Shown here: piece after piece, positions 26,111 to 33,909 of the stretch
Numbering within the stretch: the first letter of the stretch is position 1
Layout of the letters: the number at the start of each line of letters is the position of its first letter
Origin: Arthrobacter sp. 35W
GTDB taxonomy: Bacteria; Actinomycetota; Actinomycetes; Actinomycetales; Micrococcaceae
DNA: 64,000 bases
Assembly: GCF_000482545.1 (NCBI RefSeq)
Contig: NZ_KI519454.1
Coordinates: 310,001-374,000, forward strand
Direction: 5' to 3'
Position numbers and translations under genes: made by a program
Notes under the pieces: generated by a model
What the model saw: the letters and a program-made list of their open reading frames with translations, nothing else
What the model was told of the DNA's origin: nothing
Database searches by the model: none

Positions 26111-26146
26111 CTGGGAGCAGGACTGCGTCGCGGGAGCAGGGGCGCG

Positions 26147-26884
26147 TCAGCGCTCGCCGCGGAGGAAGCCTTCCTGGACATAGCCGCCGGACCTGTGCAA
26201 AACCGCACGGGCCAGCATGGAGAGGGATTCCACGGGTCGCTGGGGATCGGCTGCCCACGCATTCAAGGCAACGGCGAGGTGGTCCCCACTCAGCGCGAGG
26301 CGGCGGGGGATCCATTTGCCGCCGCCAAGCCAGCTGCCGTTCTCGAGAAGCAGCAGATCGGCCGCCTCCCGGAAAACATCTGCGGCCAGCATAAAGGTCT
26401 CGGCGGGGTTCGTGCTGCCGTCCAGATCGTCGACGAGGGCGCTCAAACCGTAGCGGCGAAGGCCGCGTTCGCCGTCGGTCAGGGGCTCCGGGCCTCGGGA
26501 CATCTGCGCCTGGGCCTCCGCCTGCCACGCCGCGCCGCCGTCGTCGTCCGTGAGGAGCACGCCCCTGGCGCACAGATCGGCGATCACGGGGCGCCGGTCC
26601 GCCGCCTCCTTCTGGTACCAGAACTCCAGACTGGCCGGGGTGTGCACGAACGCCTCGATGAGCCAGCCCCGGAACCGGATGGTCTCGGCGTAGTTGGAAT
26701 GTCCGTCCGGGTAGAGCACTGCGATGTCCAGGTCCGACGTCGTTGTCGCGTTCCCTGCGGCGGCACTGCCCCCAAGGATGGCGGCGCGGGCATCGGGGTG
26801 GTGCTCCTGGACGTAGGCACGGGCAATCACGATGACGTCCGCCCGCACCAGATCGTTGGGGGCGGCATCGACGGGCAGGCTCAT
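26147..26884 (-). CDS. Nucleotidyltransferase-fold protein
   Basis: 245 residues. The minimal nucleotidyltransferase signature is clear: ILGGSAAAGNATTTSDLDIAVL near residue 35, giving the GS...DxD metal ligands, with a possible third acid in IEAFVH. The rest is mostly helical and unassigned, similar in outline to aminoglycoside adenylyltransferase-like or MNT-like proteins. The ATG at 26884 is preferred because a longer frame continues into a dispersed repeat (26927-26984) that is clearly not coding. No HEPN partner gene sits beside it, so an MNT/HEPN toxin-antitoxin pair is not supported. Substrate unknown. Confidence 0.75.
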   Translation of the reverse strand: MSLPVDAAPNDLVRADVIVIARAYVQEHHPDARAAILGGSAAAGNATTTSDLDIAVLYPDGHSNYAETIRFRGWLIEAFVHTPASLEFWYQKEAADRRPVIADLCARGVLLTDDDGGAAWQAEAQAQMSRGPEPLTDGERGLRRYGLSALVDDLDGSTNPAETFMLAADVFREAADLLLLENGSWLGGGKWIPRRLALSGDHLAVALNAWAADPQRPVESLSMLARAVLHRSGGYVQEGFLRGER

Positions 26885-26926
26885 GCGCCCAGTCTGCCAC
26901 CGCCGTCGGGCGCATCCCTCGCTGGG

Positions 26927-26984
26927 GACGCAGTTCCCCGCCCAGGATGCTGTTGTAGACATGTCCTGGGCAGGGAACTGCGTC
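26927..26984. repeat. Dispersed hairpin repeat upstream of the nucleotidyltransferase
   Basis: GACGCAGTTCCCCGCCCAGG ... CAGGGAACTGCGTC around TTGTAGAC. Family member; lies between the nucleotidyltransferase start and the nitrate reductase operon end. Confidence 0.8.
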
Positions 26985-27016
26985 ATGGATGCAGGAGTGC
27001 GCCCGGGGAGCGCCCT

Positions 27017-28618
27017 TTACGCGGCGGCGGGGGCGAAGTGGCGTTCGATGAGGGTGCGGATGGTGTCATGGCAGCCACCGCAGCCGGTGCCGGCGCGGGT
27101 GGCGGCGGAAACTTCGGGCAGGGTCCCGCAGCCGGATTCCACGGCGTCGGTGATGGTGCCGCAGGTGACTCCGGCGCAGCGGCACACGGTGTCCTCTGGT
27201 CCCGTGGGGCCCGAGGATGCTCCGGTGTCCACGAGCTGCTCCGGTCCATCCAGGCGAAGCAGCGAGGACCTGTCCGCGGGGAGCTCGGAGCCGCGCTCAA
27301 AGAGCAGCACCAGCTCCGCGGCCGTACGCGGCATGCCCACGCAGACAAAGCCCTCCAGCACTCCGGCCCGGGTGCTCATCTTCACGTAGCGGCCGTGCCC
27401 CGGATCGGACCACTGCGAGACCATCAGCGGCTCCCGCACGGGTGCCACATCTGTCTCGGGCAGTTCCTCGTCCCACGGGTCCGCCGTGACGGTGCCCGCG
27501 GCGGCCAGGTCTACGCCGCGGGCCTTGAGCAGGATCACGGATTCCTTCTCCTGTGGCAGCCCGGCAGGGGACGCAGCGTTGGAGGCTTCGGCCAGCAGCG
27601 CGCGGGCGGCAAATTCCGCCTGCCGCCAGCCGGGCCCGATCAGCCCGGAGGGGCCGGTGGTGCCCCGGCAGGGCAGGCAGGAGGCGTCGAGGCAGCGGAC
27701 CTCGGCACAGTCGCCGACGGCGAAAACGGTGGGATCGTGGTGTGCCCGCAGCTCGTGGTCCACCAGGATGCCGCGGCCGGTGGCCAGACCGGAGCCGGCG
27801 GCCAGGGTGGTCCGCGGCCGTACGCCGCAGGAGAGGATCAGCAGGTCGCCGTCGATGGCGCTGCCGCCGTCGAGCAGCAGGGCGGAGAAGGAGCGGCCGG
27901 GGCCTGCCAGTTCGACGCCGGTGGAGCGGGCGTTGCCGGCCACGGTGATGCCGCGCCGGCGCAGGGTGGTGGCGAGCAGCGAACCGCCGGCCTTGTCCAG
28001 GCTGCGTCCCATCAGGTGGCTGCCGTGGTGGACCACCGTCACGCGGGCACCCTCCTCGGCCGCGGCCAGTGCCGTCTCAAGCCCCAGGATGCCGCCGCCC
28101 AGCACCACCACGCGGGCCCCGGCGTCGACGGCGGAGCGCAGCACGGCGGCGTCGCGCACGTCCCGCAGCGCGGCCACTCCCGCCGGCAGCACGGCGCCGC
28201 CCGAGCCTGCACTGCCCAGGCCGGGGTCGGCCAGCGGGTCCGGGTTCAGCCCGGTCAGGTTGGGCACCACGGCGGCGGAGCCGGTGGCGAAGACCAGCCA
28301 GGAGTAGGCCACCGTGCCGCCGTCGGCCAGCAGCACGCGCCGGCTGGCCCGGTCCACCCGGCGGACGCGCACACCGAGGCGCACGTCCACGCCGGCGCTG
28401 CGCAGCTGGGTGGGGTCGGCCAACGTGATGGCATCGAGGGTGGTCCGGCCGACGCCGAGATCCGCCACGAGCACACGGTTGTACGCCGGTTCGGGTTCGG
28501 CGCCCAGCACCGTGACAGCCAGGGTTCCGGCGGCCACTCCGGGCAGCAGTTCCTCAACCAGCCTGGCGGCTACGGGGCCGAAGCCCACCACTACGACGCG
28601 CGGCGCATTCTCGTTCAT
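27017..28618 (-). CDS. Assimilatory nitrate reductase electron-transfer subunit (FAD/[2Fe-2S], NirB-like N-terminus)
   Basis: 533 residues: an FAD/NAD oxidoreductase half (VVVVGFGPVAARLVEE, VVVLGGGILGLETAL, VFAVGDCAE) like the N-terminus of NirB, and a C-terminal BFD-type [2Fe-2S] domain with four cysteines in CRCAGVTC and GTGCGGC. It lacks siroheme-reductase domains, so it is not a second nitrite reductase; by family and position it passes electrons from NAD(P)H to NasA, as Bacillus NasB does. Its ATG overlaps the nasA stop (TAATG) and AGGAGGGG lies inside the nasA end, implying coupled translation. Confidence 0.87.
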   Translation of the reverse strand: MNENAPRVVVVGFGPVAARLVEELLPGVAAGTLAVTVLGAEPEPAYNRVLVADLGVGRTTLDAITLADPTQLRSAGVDVRLGVRVRRVDRASRRVLLADGGTVAYSWLVFATGSAAVVPNLTGLNPDPLADPGLGSAGSGGAVLPAGVAALRDVRDAAVLRSAVDAGARVVVLGGGILGLETALAAAEEGARVTVVHHGSHLMGRSLDKAGGSLLATTLRRRGITVAGNARSTGVELAGPGRSFSALLLDGGSAIDGDLLILSCGVRPRTTLAAGSGLATGRGILVDHELRAHHDPTVFAVGDCAEVRCLDASCLPCRGTTGPSGLIGPGWRQAEFAARALLAEASNAASPAGLPQEKESVILLKARGVDLAAAGTVTADPWDEELPETDVAPVREPLMVSQWSDPGHGRYVKMSTRAGVLEGFVCVGMPRTAAELVLLFERGSELPADRSSLLRLDGPEQLVDTGASSGPTGPEDTVCRCAGVTCGTITDAVESGCGTLPEVSAATRAGTGCGGCHDTIRTLIERHFAPAAA

Positions 28619-30768
28619 TACCCCTCCTGGGGATCGGCGGCCCGCACCAGCACGGTGCTTGTCTTGAATTCCGGCATGCCGGAGATGGGGTCGGTGGCGG
28701 ACTGCGTGAGCAGATTGGCGCTCTGCAGGCCGGGGTAGTGGAACGGCAGGAACACCGTGTCCGGGCGGATGCCGGTGCTCAGCTGGGCCCGGACCCGGAC
28801 GTTGCCGCGGGCGTTGGCGACATCCACGGCGGCGCCGTCCGTGATGCCGCGGGCGGCGGCGGTGGCCGGGTGGATCACCAGCCGGGCCTCGGGCTGGGCC
28901 GCGGCGAGCTCGGGCACACGCCGGGTCTGTGCGCCGGATTGGTAGTGCTCCAGCAGCCGTCCCGTGGCCAGGGCCAGCGTGGCGCCGGCGAAGCGCTCCT
29001 CGGCCGGTGCCCCGGGGGCGACGGCGGTGAAGGCGGCGCGGCCGTCCGGCCGCGGGAAGCGCTCCAGGAACAGCCGCGGCGTGCCGGTGCTGCCCACCGG
29101 GTAGGGCCAGTAGGCGGCCGCACCGGAATCCAGCAGCGGGTAGTCGATGCCGGAGTAGTCGGCCAGCCCGCCGGCGGAGGCGAGGCGCAGTTCTTCGAAC
29201 ACGGTTTCCGGCTCGGCGCTGAACATCGACGGCGCCTCCAGCAGCCGGGCCAGCTCGGCCATGATCCACAGTTCGGTGCGCACGCCGGGCGGGGGAGTGA
29301 TGGCGGCCCGGCGGCGGATCACGCGGCCCTCAAGGTTGGTCAGCGTGCCCTCCTCCTCGGCCCACTGCGCCACCGGCAGCACCAGATCCGCCTCGGCAGC
29401 CGTCTCGGAGAGGAAGAAATCGCAGACCACCAGGAAGTCCAGGCTCCGCAGGCCCTTGACGACGGCGCCGGCGTCGGGCGCGGACACGGCGACATTGGCT
29501 CCGTGCACCATCATCATCCTGACGCCGCCGGGGGCGCCCATGGAGGCCAGAAGTTCGACGGCGGGCAGGCCGGGGCCGGGGATGCTGGACTCCGGCACGC
29601 CCCACACGGCGGCCATGTGCGCGCGGGCGGCCGGGTCGGTGATCTTGCGGTAGCCCGGCAGCTGGTCAGCCTTTTGGCCGTGCTCGCGGCCGCCCTGGCC
29701 GTTGCCCTGGCCGGTCAAGGTGCCGTAGCCGCCGTTGGCCGAGCCCGGCAGCCCCAGCAGCAGGGCCAGGTTGATGGCCGCCGTCGCCGTGTCCGTGCCA
29801 TCTACATGCTGTTCCACGCCGCGGCCGGTGAGGATGTAGGTGCCGGCACCGCGGGCGCCGGCGGCCAGCCGGGCGGCGGCGTCGCGCAGCATCGGCGCGG
29901 GTACACCCGTCACGGAGGCGGTGCGCTCGGGCCACCACGGTGCCACGCTGCGGGCCAGCGCCGCGTAGCCGGTGGTCCGCTCGGCGATGTACTCGGTGTC
30001 CGCCAGACCCTCGGCGATGACCAGGTGGGCCAGCCCCAGCAGCAGGGCCAGATCCGTGCCCGGTGCCGGTGCCAGGTGCAGGCCGGCCCCGTTGGCAGTG
30101 AAATCGGCCGTGGCGCTGCGCCGCGGATCCACCACCAGCAGCCCGCCGGCTGCCCGTGCCCCGGCCAGGTGCTGGACGAACGGCGGCATGGTCTCGGCGA
30201 CATTGGAGCCCAGCAGCAGGATCGTGGCCGCGGTGTCCAGATCCTCCACCGGGAACGGCAGCCCGCGGTCCACACCAAAGGCGCGGTTGCCGGCGGCCGC
30301 GGCGGAGGACATGCAGAACCGGCCGTTGTAGTCGATCCGCGAGGTGCCCAGGGCCAGCCGGGCGAACTTGCCCAGCTGGTAGGCCTTCTCATTGGTCAGC
30401 CCACCGCCGCCAAAGACGCCGACGGCGTCGGAACCGTAGGCGGCGCGGGTGCTGCGGACATTGCGGACCACCAGCTCCAGCGCCTCGTCCCAGGAGATGG
30501 GGCGGTGCACGCCGTCGGCCCCGCGCAGCAGCGGTTCGGTGATCCGCTCCGGGTGCCGCAGCAGCGACGCCGAGGTCCAGCCCTTGCGGCAGAGTCCGCC
30601 GCGGTTGGTGGGGAACTCGCGCCCACTGACCACCGGAACGCCCGGCGCCGTCGTGCCGGCACCGGCGGCACCGCCCGCCCCCGCCGCCGGAAAAGTTCCG
30701 GGGGCGGGGGCGTCCAGCGTCATGGCGCACTGCAGGGCGCAGTAGGGGCAGTGGGTGGCGGTGGACAT
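28618..30768 (-). CDS. nasA: Assimilatory nitrate reductase catalytic subunit (molybdopterin oxidoreductase)
   Basis: Cytosolic reduction of nitrate to nitrite. The N-terminal [4Fe-4S] cysteines are CPYCALQC and, after a 50-residue Ala/Gly-rich insertion, GLCRKGW; molybdopterin domains follow (RIDYNGRFCMSSAA with a cysteine at the Mo-ligand position, LLLGSNVAETMPPF, GQGNGQGGREHGQKADQLPGYR typical of nitrate reductases) and a C-terminal molydopterin-dinucleotide-binding domain (ALATGRLLEHYQSGAQTRR). 716 residues. CAGGAG precedes the ATG, one base after the narK stop, so narK, nasA and the electron-transfer gene form one operon. Confidence 0.93.
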   Translation of the reverse strand: MSTATHCPYCALQCAMTLDAPAPGTFPAAGAGGAAGAGTTAPGVPVVSGREFPTNRGGLCRKGWTSASLLRHPERITEPLLRGADGVHRPISWDEALELVVRNVRSTRAAYGSDAVGVFGGGGLTNEKAYQLGKFARLALGTSRIDYNGRFCMSSAAAAGNRAFGVDRGLPFPVEDLDTAATILLLGSNVAETMPPFVQHLAGARAAGGLLVVDPRRSATADFTANGAGLHLAPAPGTDLALLLGLAHLVIAEGLADTEYIAERTTGYAALARSVAPWWPERTASVTGVPAPMLRDAAARLAAGARGAGTYILTGRGVEQHVDGTDTATAAINLALLLGLPGSANGGYGTLTGQGNGQGGREHGQKADQLPGYRKITDPAARAHMAAVWGVPESSIPGPGLPAVELLASMGAPGGVRMMMVHGANVAVSAPDAGAVVKGLRSLDFLVVCDFFLSETAAEADLVLPVAQWAEEEGTLTNLEGRVIRRRAAITPPPGVRTELWIMAELARLLEAPSMFSAEPETVFEELRLASAGGLADYSGIDYPLLDSGAAAYWPYPVGSTGTPRLFLERFPRPDGRAAFTAVAPGAPAEERFAGATLALATGRLLEHYQSGAQTRRVPELAAAQPEARLVIHPATAAARGITDGAAVDVANARGNVRVRAQLSTGIRPDTVFLPFHYPGLQSANLLTQSATDPISGMPEFKTSTVLVRAADPQEG

Positions 30769-30769
30769 G

Positions 30770-32149
30770 TTAGAGCTCCTGCAGCCGGGCTGCGGAGGAG
30801 CGGCGCAGGTAGACGAACCAGGTCAGTCCCATCAGGGCCACGTAGCAGGCCACGAAGCCGTAGAAGGCTCCGGCGTAGCCGCCCGTGGCGGTCTTGGAGG
30901 CATTGAGCAGCTGGGGGACCAGGAATCCTCCGTAGGCACCGATCGCGGAGATCAGGCCCAGCGCGGCGGCACCCTTGCGGGTGGCACCCATGCCGTCGTC
31001 GTCCGACCCGGCCCGCAGGGCGAACACCAGCGGAATCATCCGGTAGGTGGAGCCGTTGCCGGCGCCGGCGGCTGCAAAGAGCAGCAGGAACAGGCCCAGG
31101 AAGAGCCAGAAGTTGTGCAGCGGCAGCGTCCAGACCTGCACCAGGGTGACCGTCGCCAGGAGGGCGAAGCAGACCATGGTGACCCGGGCGCCGCCCCAGC
31201 GGTCCGCCAGCCGTCCACCGTAGGGCCGGGCCAGCGAGCCCACCAGCGCGCCAAGGAAGGCCAGCGAGAGCGTTGCATAGCCGAGGGTGAAGCCGGTGCC
31301 CTTGCCGAAGGTGTCCAGCAGGAGCTTGGGGAAGACGCCGGCGAAGCCGATGAACGAGCCGAAGGTGCCGATGTAGAGCAGGGCCAGGATCCACATATGC
31401 GGTTCGCGCAGGGCCGCCAGCGAGCCGGCCACGTCCGACTTCGCCGTGGTGATGTTGTCCATGTAGAGCCAGGCGCCGACGGCGGCGGCCAGGATGAGCG
31501 GGATCCACATCAGTCCGGCGAACGGCAGGTTCAGCGAGCCGGCGGCCAGGCCCGTGACCACCAGCGGGACGGCCAGCTGGGCGACGGCGGCACCGAGGTT
31601 TCCGCCGGCGGCGTTCAGGCCCAGCGCCCAGCCCTTTTCGCGGGCCGGGAAAAAGAAGGTGATGTTGGCCATCGAGCTGGCGAAGTTGCCGCCGCCCAGG
31701 CCGGCCAGGGCGGCCACCACCAGCATCGTGCTGAAGGGGGTATCGGGGTTGGCCGTGCAGATGGCCAGTCCGGTGGCCGGCAGCAGCAGGAGCAGTACGG
31801 AGATGATGGTCCAGTTCCGTCCGCCGAAGCGGGCCACCATGAAGGTGTAGGGGATGCGCAGCGTGGCGCCCACCAGGCTTGGCATGGAGATCAGCCAAAA
31901 CAGTTCGGAGGAGCTGTAGCCAAATCCGGCGGCGGGCAGGAAGACCACCACCACGCTCCACAGCTGCCAGATGACGAAGCCCAGGAACTCGCAGGCGATG
32001 GACCAGTTCAGATTTCGCCGGGCGATGCCGCGCCCGCCGGCGGCCCACTGGGCGGTGTTCTCCGCGTCCCAGCCGGACAACCAGCGGCCCTTGCCGAGGG
32101 TCAGCGGCGGAGCGGTGGTGCTCTGTGTCTGGGTGTTCTGATCAATCAT
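30770..32149 (-). CDS. narK: NarK-type nitrate/nitrite transporter (MFS)
   Basis: A 459-residue protein of the nitrate-nitrite porter family with about 12 membrane segments. The two family signatures are present: GLGGGNFASSMANITFFFP and GAGNGSTYRMIPLVF, including the conserved arginines for nitrate (RIPYTF and TYRMIP). GGAGG lies 6 bases upstream of ATG 32149, which decides this start over the ATG 12 bases upstream. First gene of the nitrate operon, read away from the MHS transporter. A weak GlnR-like array lies 52-90 bases upstream. Confidence 0.94.
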   Translation of the reverse strand: MIDQNTQTQSTTAPPLTLGKGRWLSGWDAENTAQWAAGGRGIARRNLNWSIACEFLGFVIWQLWSVVVVFLPAAGFGYSSSELFWLISMPSLVGATLRIPYTFMVARFGGRNWTIISVLLLLLPATGLAICTANPDTPFSTMLVVAALAGLGGGNFASSMANITFFFPAREKGWALGLNAAGGNLGAAVAQLAVPLVVTGLAAGSLNLPFAGLMWIPLILAAAVGAWLYMDNITTAKSDVAGSLAALREPHMWILALLYIGTFGSFIGFAGVFPKLLLDTFGKGTGFTLGYATLSLAFLGALVGSLARPYGGRLADRWGGARVTMVCFALLATVTLVQVWTLPLHNFWLFLGLFLLLFAAAGAGNGSTYRMIPLVFALRAGSDDDGMGATRKGAAALGLISAIGAYGGFLVPQLLNASKTATGGYAGAFYGFVACYVALMGLTWFVYLRRSSAARLQEL

Positions 32150-32200
32150 GGGGTCCTCCATGGGTGGGTCGTGCTTGTCCTTCAACGGTAGGAAGCGTCC

Positions 32201-32238
32201 GTTTCGCGCAGCGGCGCGGGATGTAAACGCGGTGTGAC
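32201..32238 (-). promoter_or_regulatory. Weak GlnR-like box array upstream of narK
   Basis: GTTTC at 32201, GTAAA at 32223 and GTGAC at 32234 keep the 11-base phase seen in the nirB/nirD site, but the 32212 position (CGGCG) does not match and GTAAA departs from GTnAC. The position upstream of a nitrate uptake operon makes GlnR control plausible. Confidence 0.35.
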
Positions 32239-32310
32239 ATTTGCCTATCCGGCGTTGAAGGCCCGTGGTGAGGGCGGCGCGTATAGCCGGGATGTCCACA
32301 GAGGGCCAGA

Positions 32311-32333
32311 GTGGTCCCACATAGTGAGACCAC
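32311..32333. promoter_or_regulatory. 23-bp palindromic operator before the MHS transporter
   Basis: GTGGTC-n-CAC faces GTG-n-GACCAC around a TA-containing centre; 10 of 11 base pairs of the two arms except the n positions match. It lies about 100 bases upstream of the MHS transporter and adjacent to a weak promoter (TTCACT at 32337, TAGGGT at 32360, 17 apart). Such symmetry suits an IclR- or GntR-type repressor; no regulator gene is adjacent. Confidence 0.55.
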
Positions 32334-32384
32334 TTATTCACTGACCGGACGGTCGGGCATAGGGTTGAGGGATCATCCCGCACC

Positions 32385-32415
32385 GCCGGGCGCCCTTCGG
32401 TGCGCCGGCCCTTTT
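32385..32415 (+). terminator. Possible attenuator hairpin in the MHS transporter leader
   Basis: GCCGGGCGC pairs with GCGCCGGC (one bulged base) across a CUUCGG tetraloop region, followed by CCTTTT. It resembles an intrinsic terminator but sits upstream of the coding region and downstream of the predicted promoter, so it could act as an attenuator or simply protect the 5' end. Confidence 0.45.
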
Positions 32416-32430
32416 ATGAAAGCCGGAACC

Positions 32431-33840
32431 ATGAGCAGCACTGAAACCGCGCCGGGGGAGGCCGTACCCCAGGCCAACAGCCGTGGACGCGTGATTGTGG
32501 CCAGCCTGATTGGCACCACCATTGAGTTCTACGACTTCTACGTGTACGCCACCGCGGCCGTCCTGGTCTTCCCCAAACTTTTCTTCCCCAACGCGGACAG
32601 TGCCACGCAGCTGCTGAGCTCCTTCGCGATCTTCGGTGTGGCGTTCATCGCCCGCCCGGTGGGTTCCATCCTCTTTGGCCACTTTGGCGACAAGGTGGGC
32701 CGCAAGGGCACGCTGGTGGCCTCGCTGCTGACCATGGGCATCGCGACCTTCCTGATCGGCTGCCTGCCCACGGCGCAGGTTCCCGGGTGGACGTTCTGGG
32801 CGCCGGCCATGCTGGTGCTGCTGCGCTTTGCTCAGGGCCTGGCCCTGGGCGGCGAGTGGAGCGGCGCGGCCCTGCTGGCCACCGAAAATGCGCCGAAAAA
32901 CAAGCGTGCCATCTACGGCACCTTCCCGCAGATGGGCGCCCCCATCGGCTTCATCATCGCCAATGGCCTGTTCCTCTACCTGAACCTGACGTTGACCACC
33001 GAGCAGTTCTCCTCCTGGGGCTGGCGCCTGCCCTTCCTGGCCAGCGCCATCATGGTCATCGTGGGCCTGTACGTCCGCCTGAAGCTGGTGGAGACCCCCG
33101 CCTTCCAGAAGGTCATCGACGACGGCGAGGTGTCCAAGCTGCCGATCGGCCGCGTCTTCAAGACGAGCTGGCGCCCGCTGATCCTGGGCACGTTCATCAT
33201 GCTGGCCACCTATGTGCTCTTCTACCTGATGACCACCTTCACCCTGACCTTTGGCACCGCCCCTGACACGCTGGAGAAGGCCAGGGCCGCCGCGGAGAAG
33301 GCGGGCAAGCCCATGTCCCAGTCCGCCATCGACGCCTTCGTGCCGGGCCTGGGCTACGGCCGCAACGACTTCCTGATCATGCTGATTGTCGGCGTCGTCT
33401 TCTTCGGCATCTTCACCCTGGTGGCCGGCCCGCTGGCGGAGAAGTACGGCCGCCGCAAGACCCTGCTCTGGGTCACCGCAGCGATCTTCCTGTTCGGCTT
33501 CACCTTTGTGCCGTTCTTCGCCGGCGGCACCGTGGGCGTCCTGGCCCTGCTGATCGTGGGCTTCACGCTGATGGGCCTGACCTTTGGCCCGATGGGCGCG
33601 CTGCTCCCGGAGCTGTTCCCGACCAACGTCCGCTACACGGGCTCCGCCGTCAGCTACAACATGTCCTCGATCCTGGGTGCCGCGGTGGCGCCGTTCATCG
33701 CCGTCGCGCTCTGGCAGTCGGCAGGTGGCAGCCCGGTTCTGGTGGGCGTCTACCTGAGCTCCATGGCCGTGCTGACGCTGATCGCGCTGTTCATCATGAA
33801 GGAAACCAAGGACGAAAACCTCACGGCCAACGTGAAGTAG
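32431..33840 (+). CDS. MFS transporter, metabolite:H+ symporter (MHS) subfamily
   Basis: 469 residues, about 12 membrane helices. The MHS subfamily is indicated by GTTIEFYDFYVYATAAVL near the N-terminus, ARPVGSILFGHFGDKVGRKGTL (MFS loop 2-3 motif), RFAQGLALGGEWSGAALL and the long central loop. Members carry organic acids, osmolytes or aromatic acids (shikimate, proline/betaine, alpha-ketoglutarate); the substrate cannot be read from sequence. I preferred ATG 32431 (weak GGAA upstream) to ATG 32416, which abuts the leader hairpin. Its own promoter/operator region is separate from narK, and a strong terminator follows. Confidence 0.88.
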   Translation: MSSTETAPGEAVPQANSRGRVIVASLIGTTIEFYDFYVYATAAVLVFPKLFFPNADSATQLLSSFAIFGVAFIARPVGSILFGHFGDKVGRKGTLVASLLTMGIATFLIGCLPTAQVPGWTFWAPAMLVLLRFAQGLALGGEWSGAALLATENAPKNKRAIYGTFPQMGAPIGFIIANGLFLYLNLTLTTEQFSSWGWRLPFLASAIMVIVGLYVRLKLVETPAFQKVIDDGEVSKLPIGRVFKTSWRPLILGTFIMLATYVLFYLMTTFTLTFGTAPDTLEKARAAAEKAGKPMSQSAIDAFVPGLGYGRNDFLIMLIVGVVFFGIFTLVAGPLAEKYGRRKTLLWVTAAIFLFGFTFVPFFAGGTVGVLALLIVGFTLMGLTFGPMGALLPELFPTNVRYTGSAVSYNMSSILGAAVAPFIAVALWQSAGGSPVLVGVYLSSMAVLTLIALFIMKETKDENLTANVK

Positions 33841-33859
33841 CCTTCCGCGTCTGGACGCA

Positions 33860-33898
33860 AAAGTGCCCCGCCGGTTCAATGAACCGGCGGGGCACTTT
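33860..33898. terminator. Bidirectional intrinsic terminator
   Basis: A perfect 18-bp stem, AAAGTGCCCCGCCGGTTC against its complement with a 3-base loop, flanked by A- and T-runs, between the convergent MHS transporter and accA3 genes. Confidence 0.9.
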
Positions 33899-33909
33899 GT
33901 CTGTGGAGC

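Noticed and set aside
26147-26884. MNT/HEPN toxin-antitoxin pair
   Set aside because: Only the nucleotidyltransferase-like half is present; neighbours are repeats and nitrate genes.
26885-26986. N-terminal extension of the nucleotidyltransferase
   Set aside because: The extra codons read through a dispersed hairpin repeat that is non-coding at other sites.
27017-28618. A second nitrite reductase large subunit
   Set aside because: The NirB-like FAD half is present, but siroheme and [4Fe-4S] reductase domains are missing and it is coupled to nasA.
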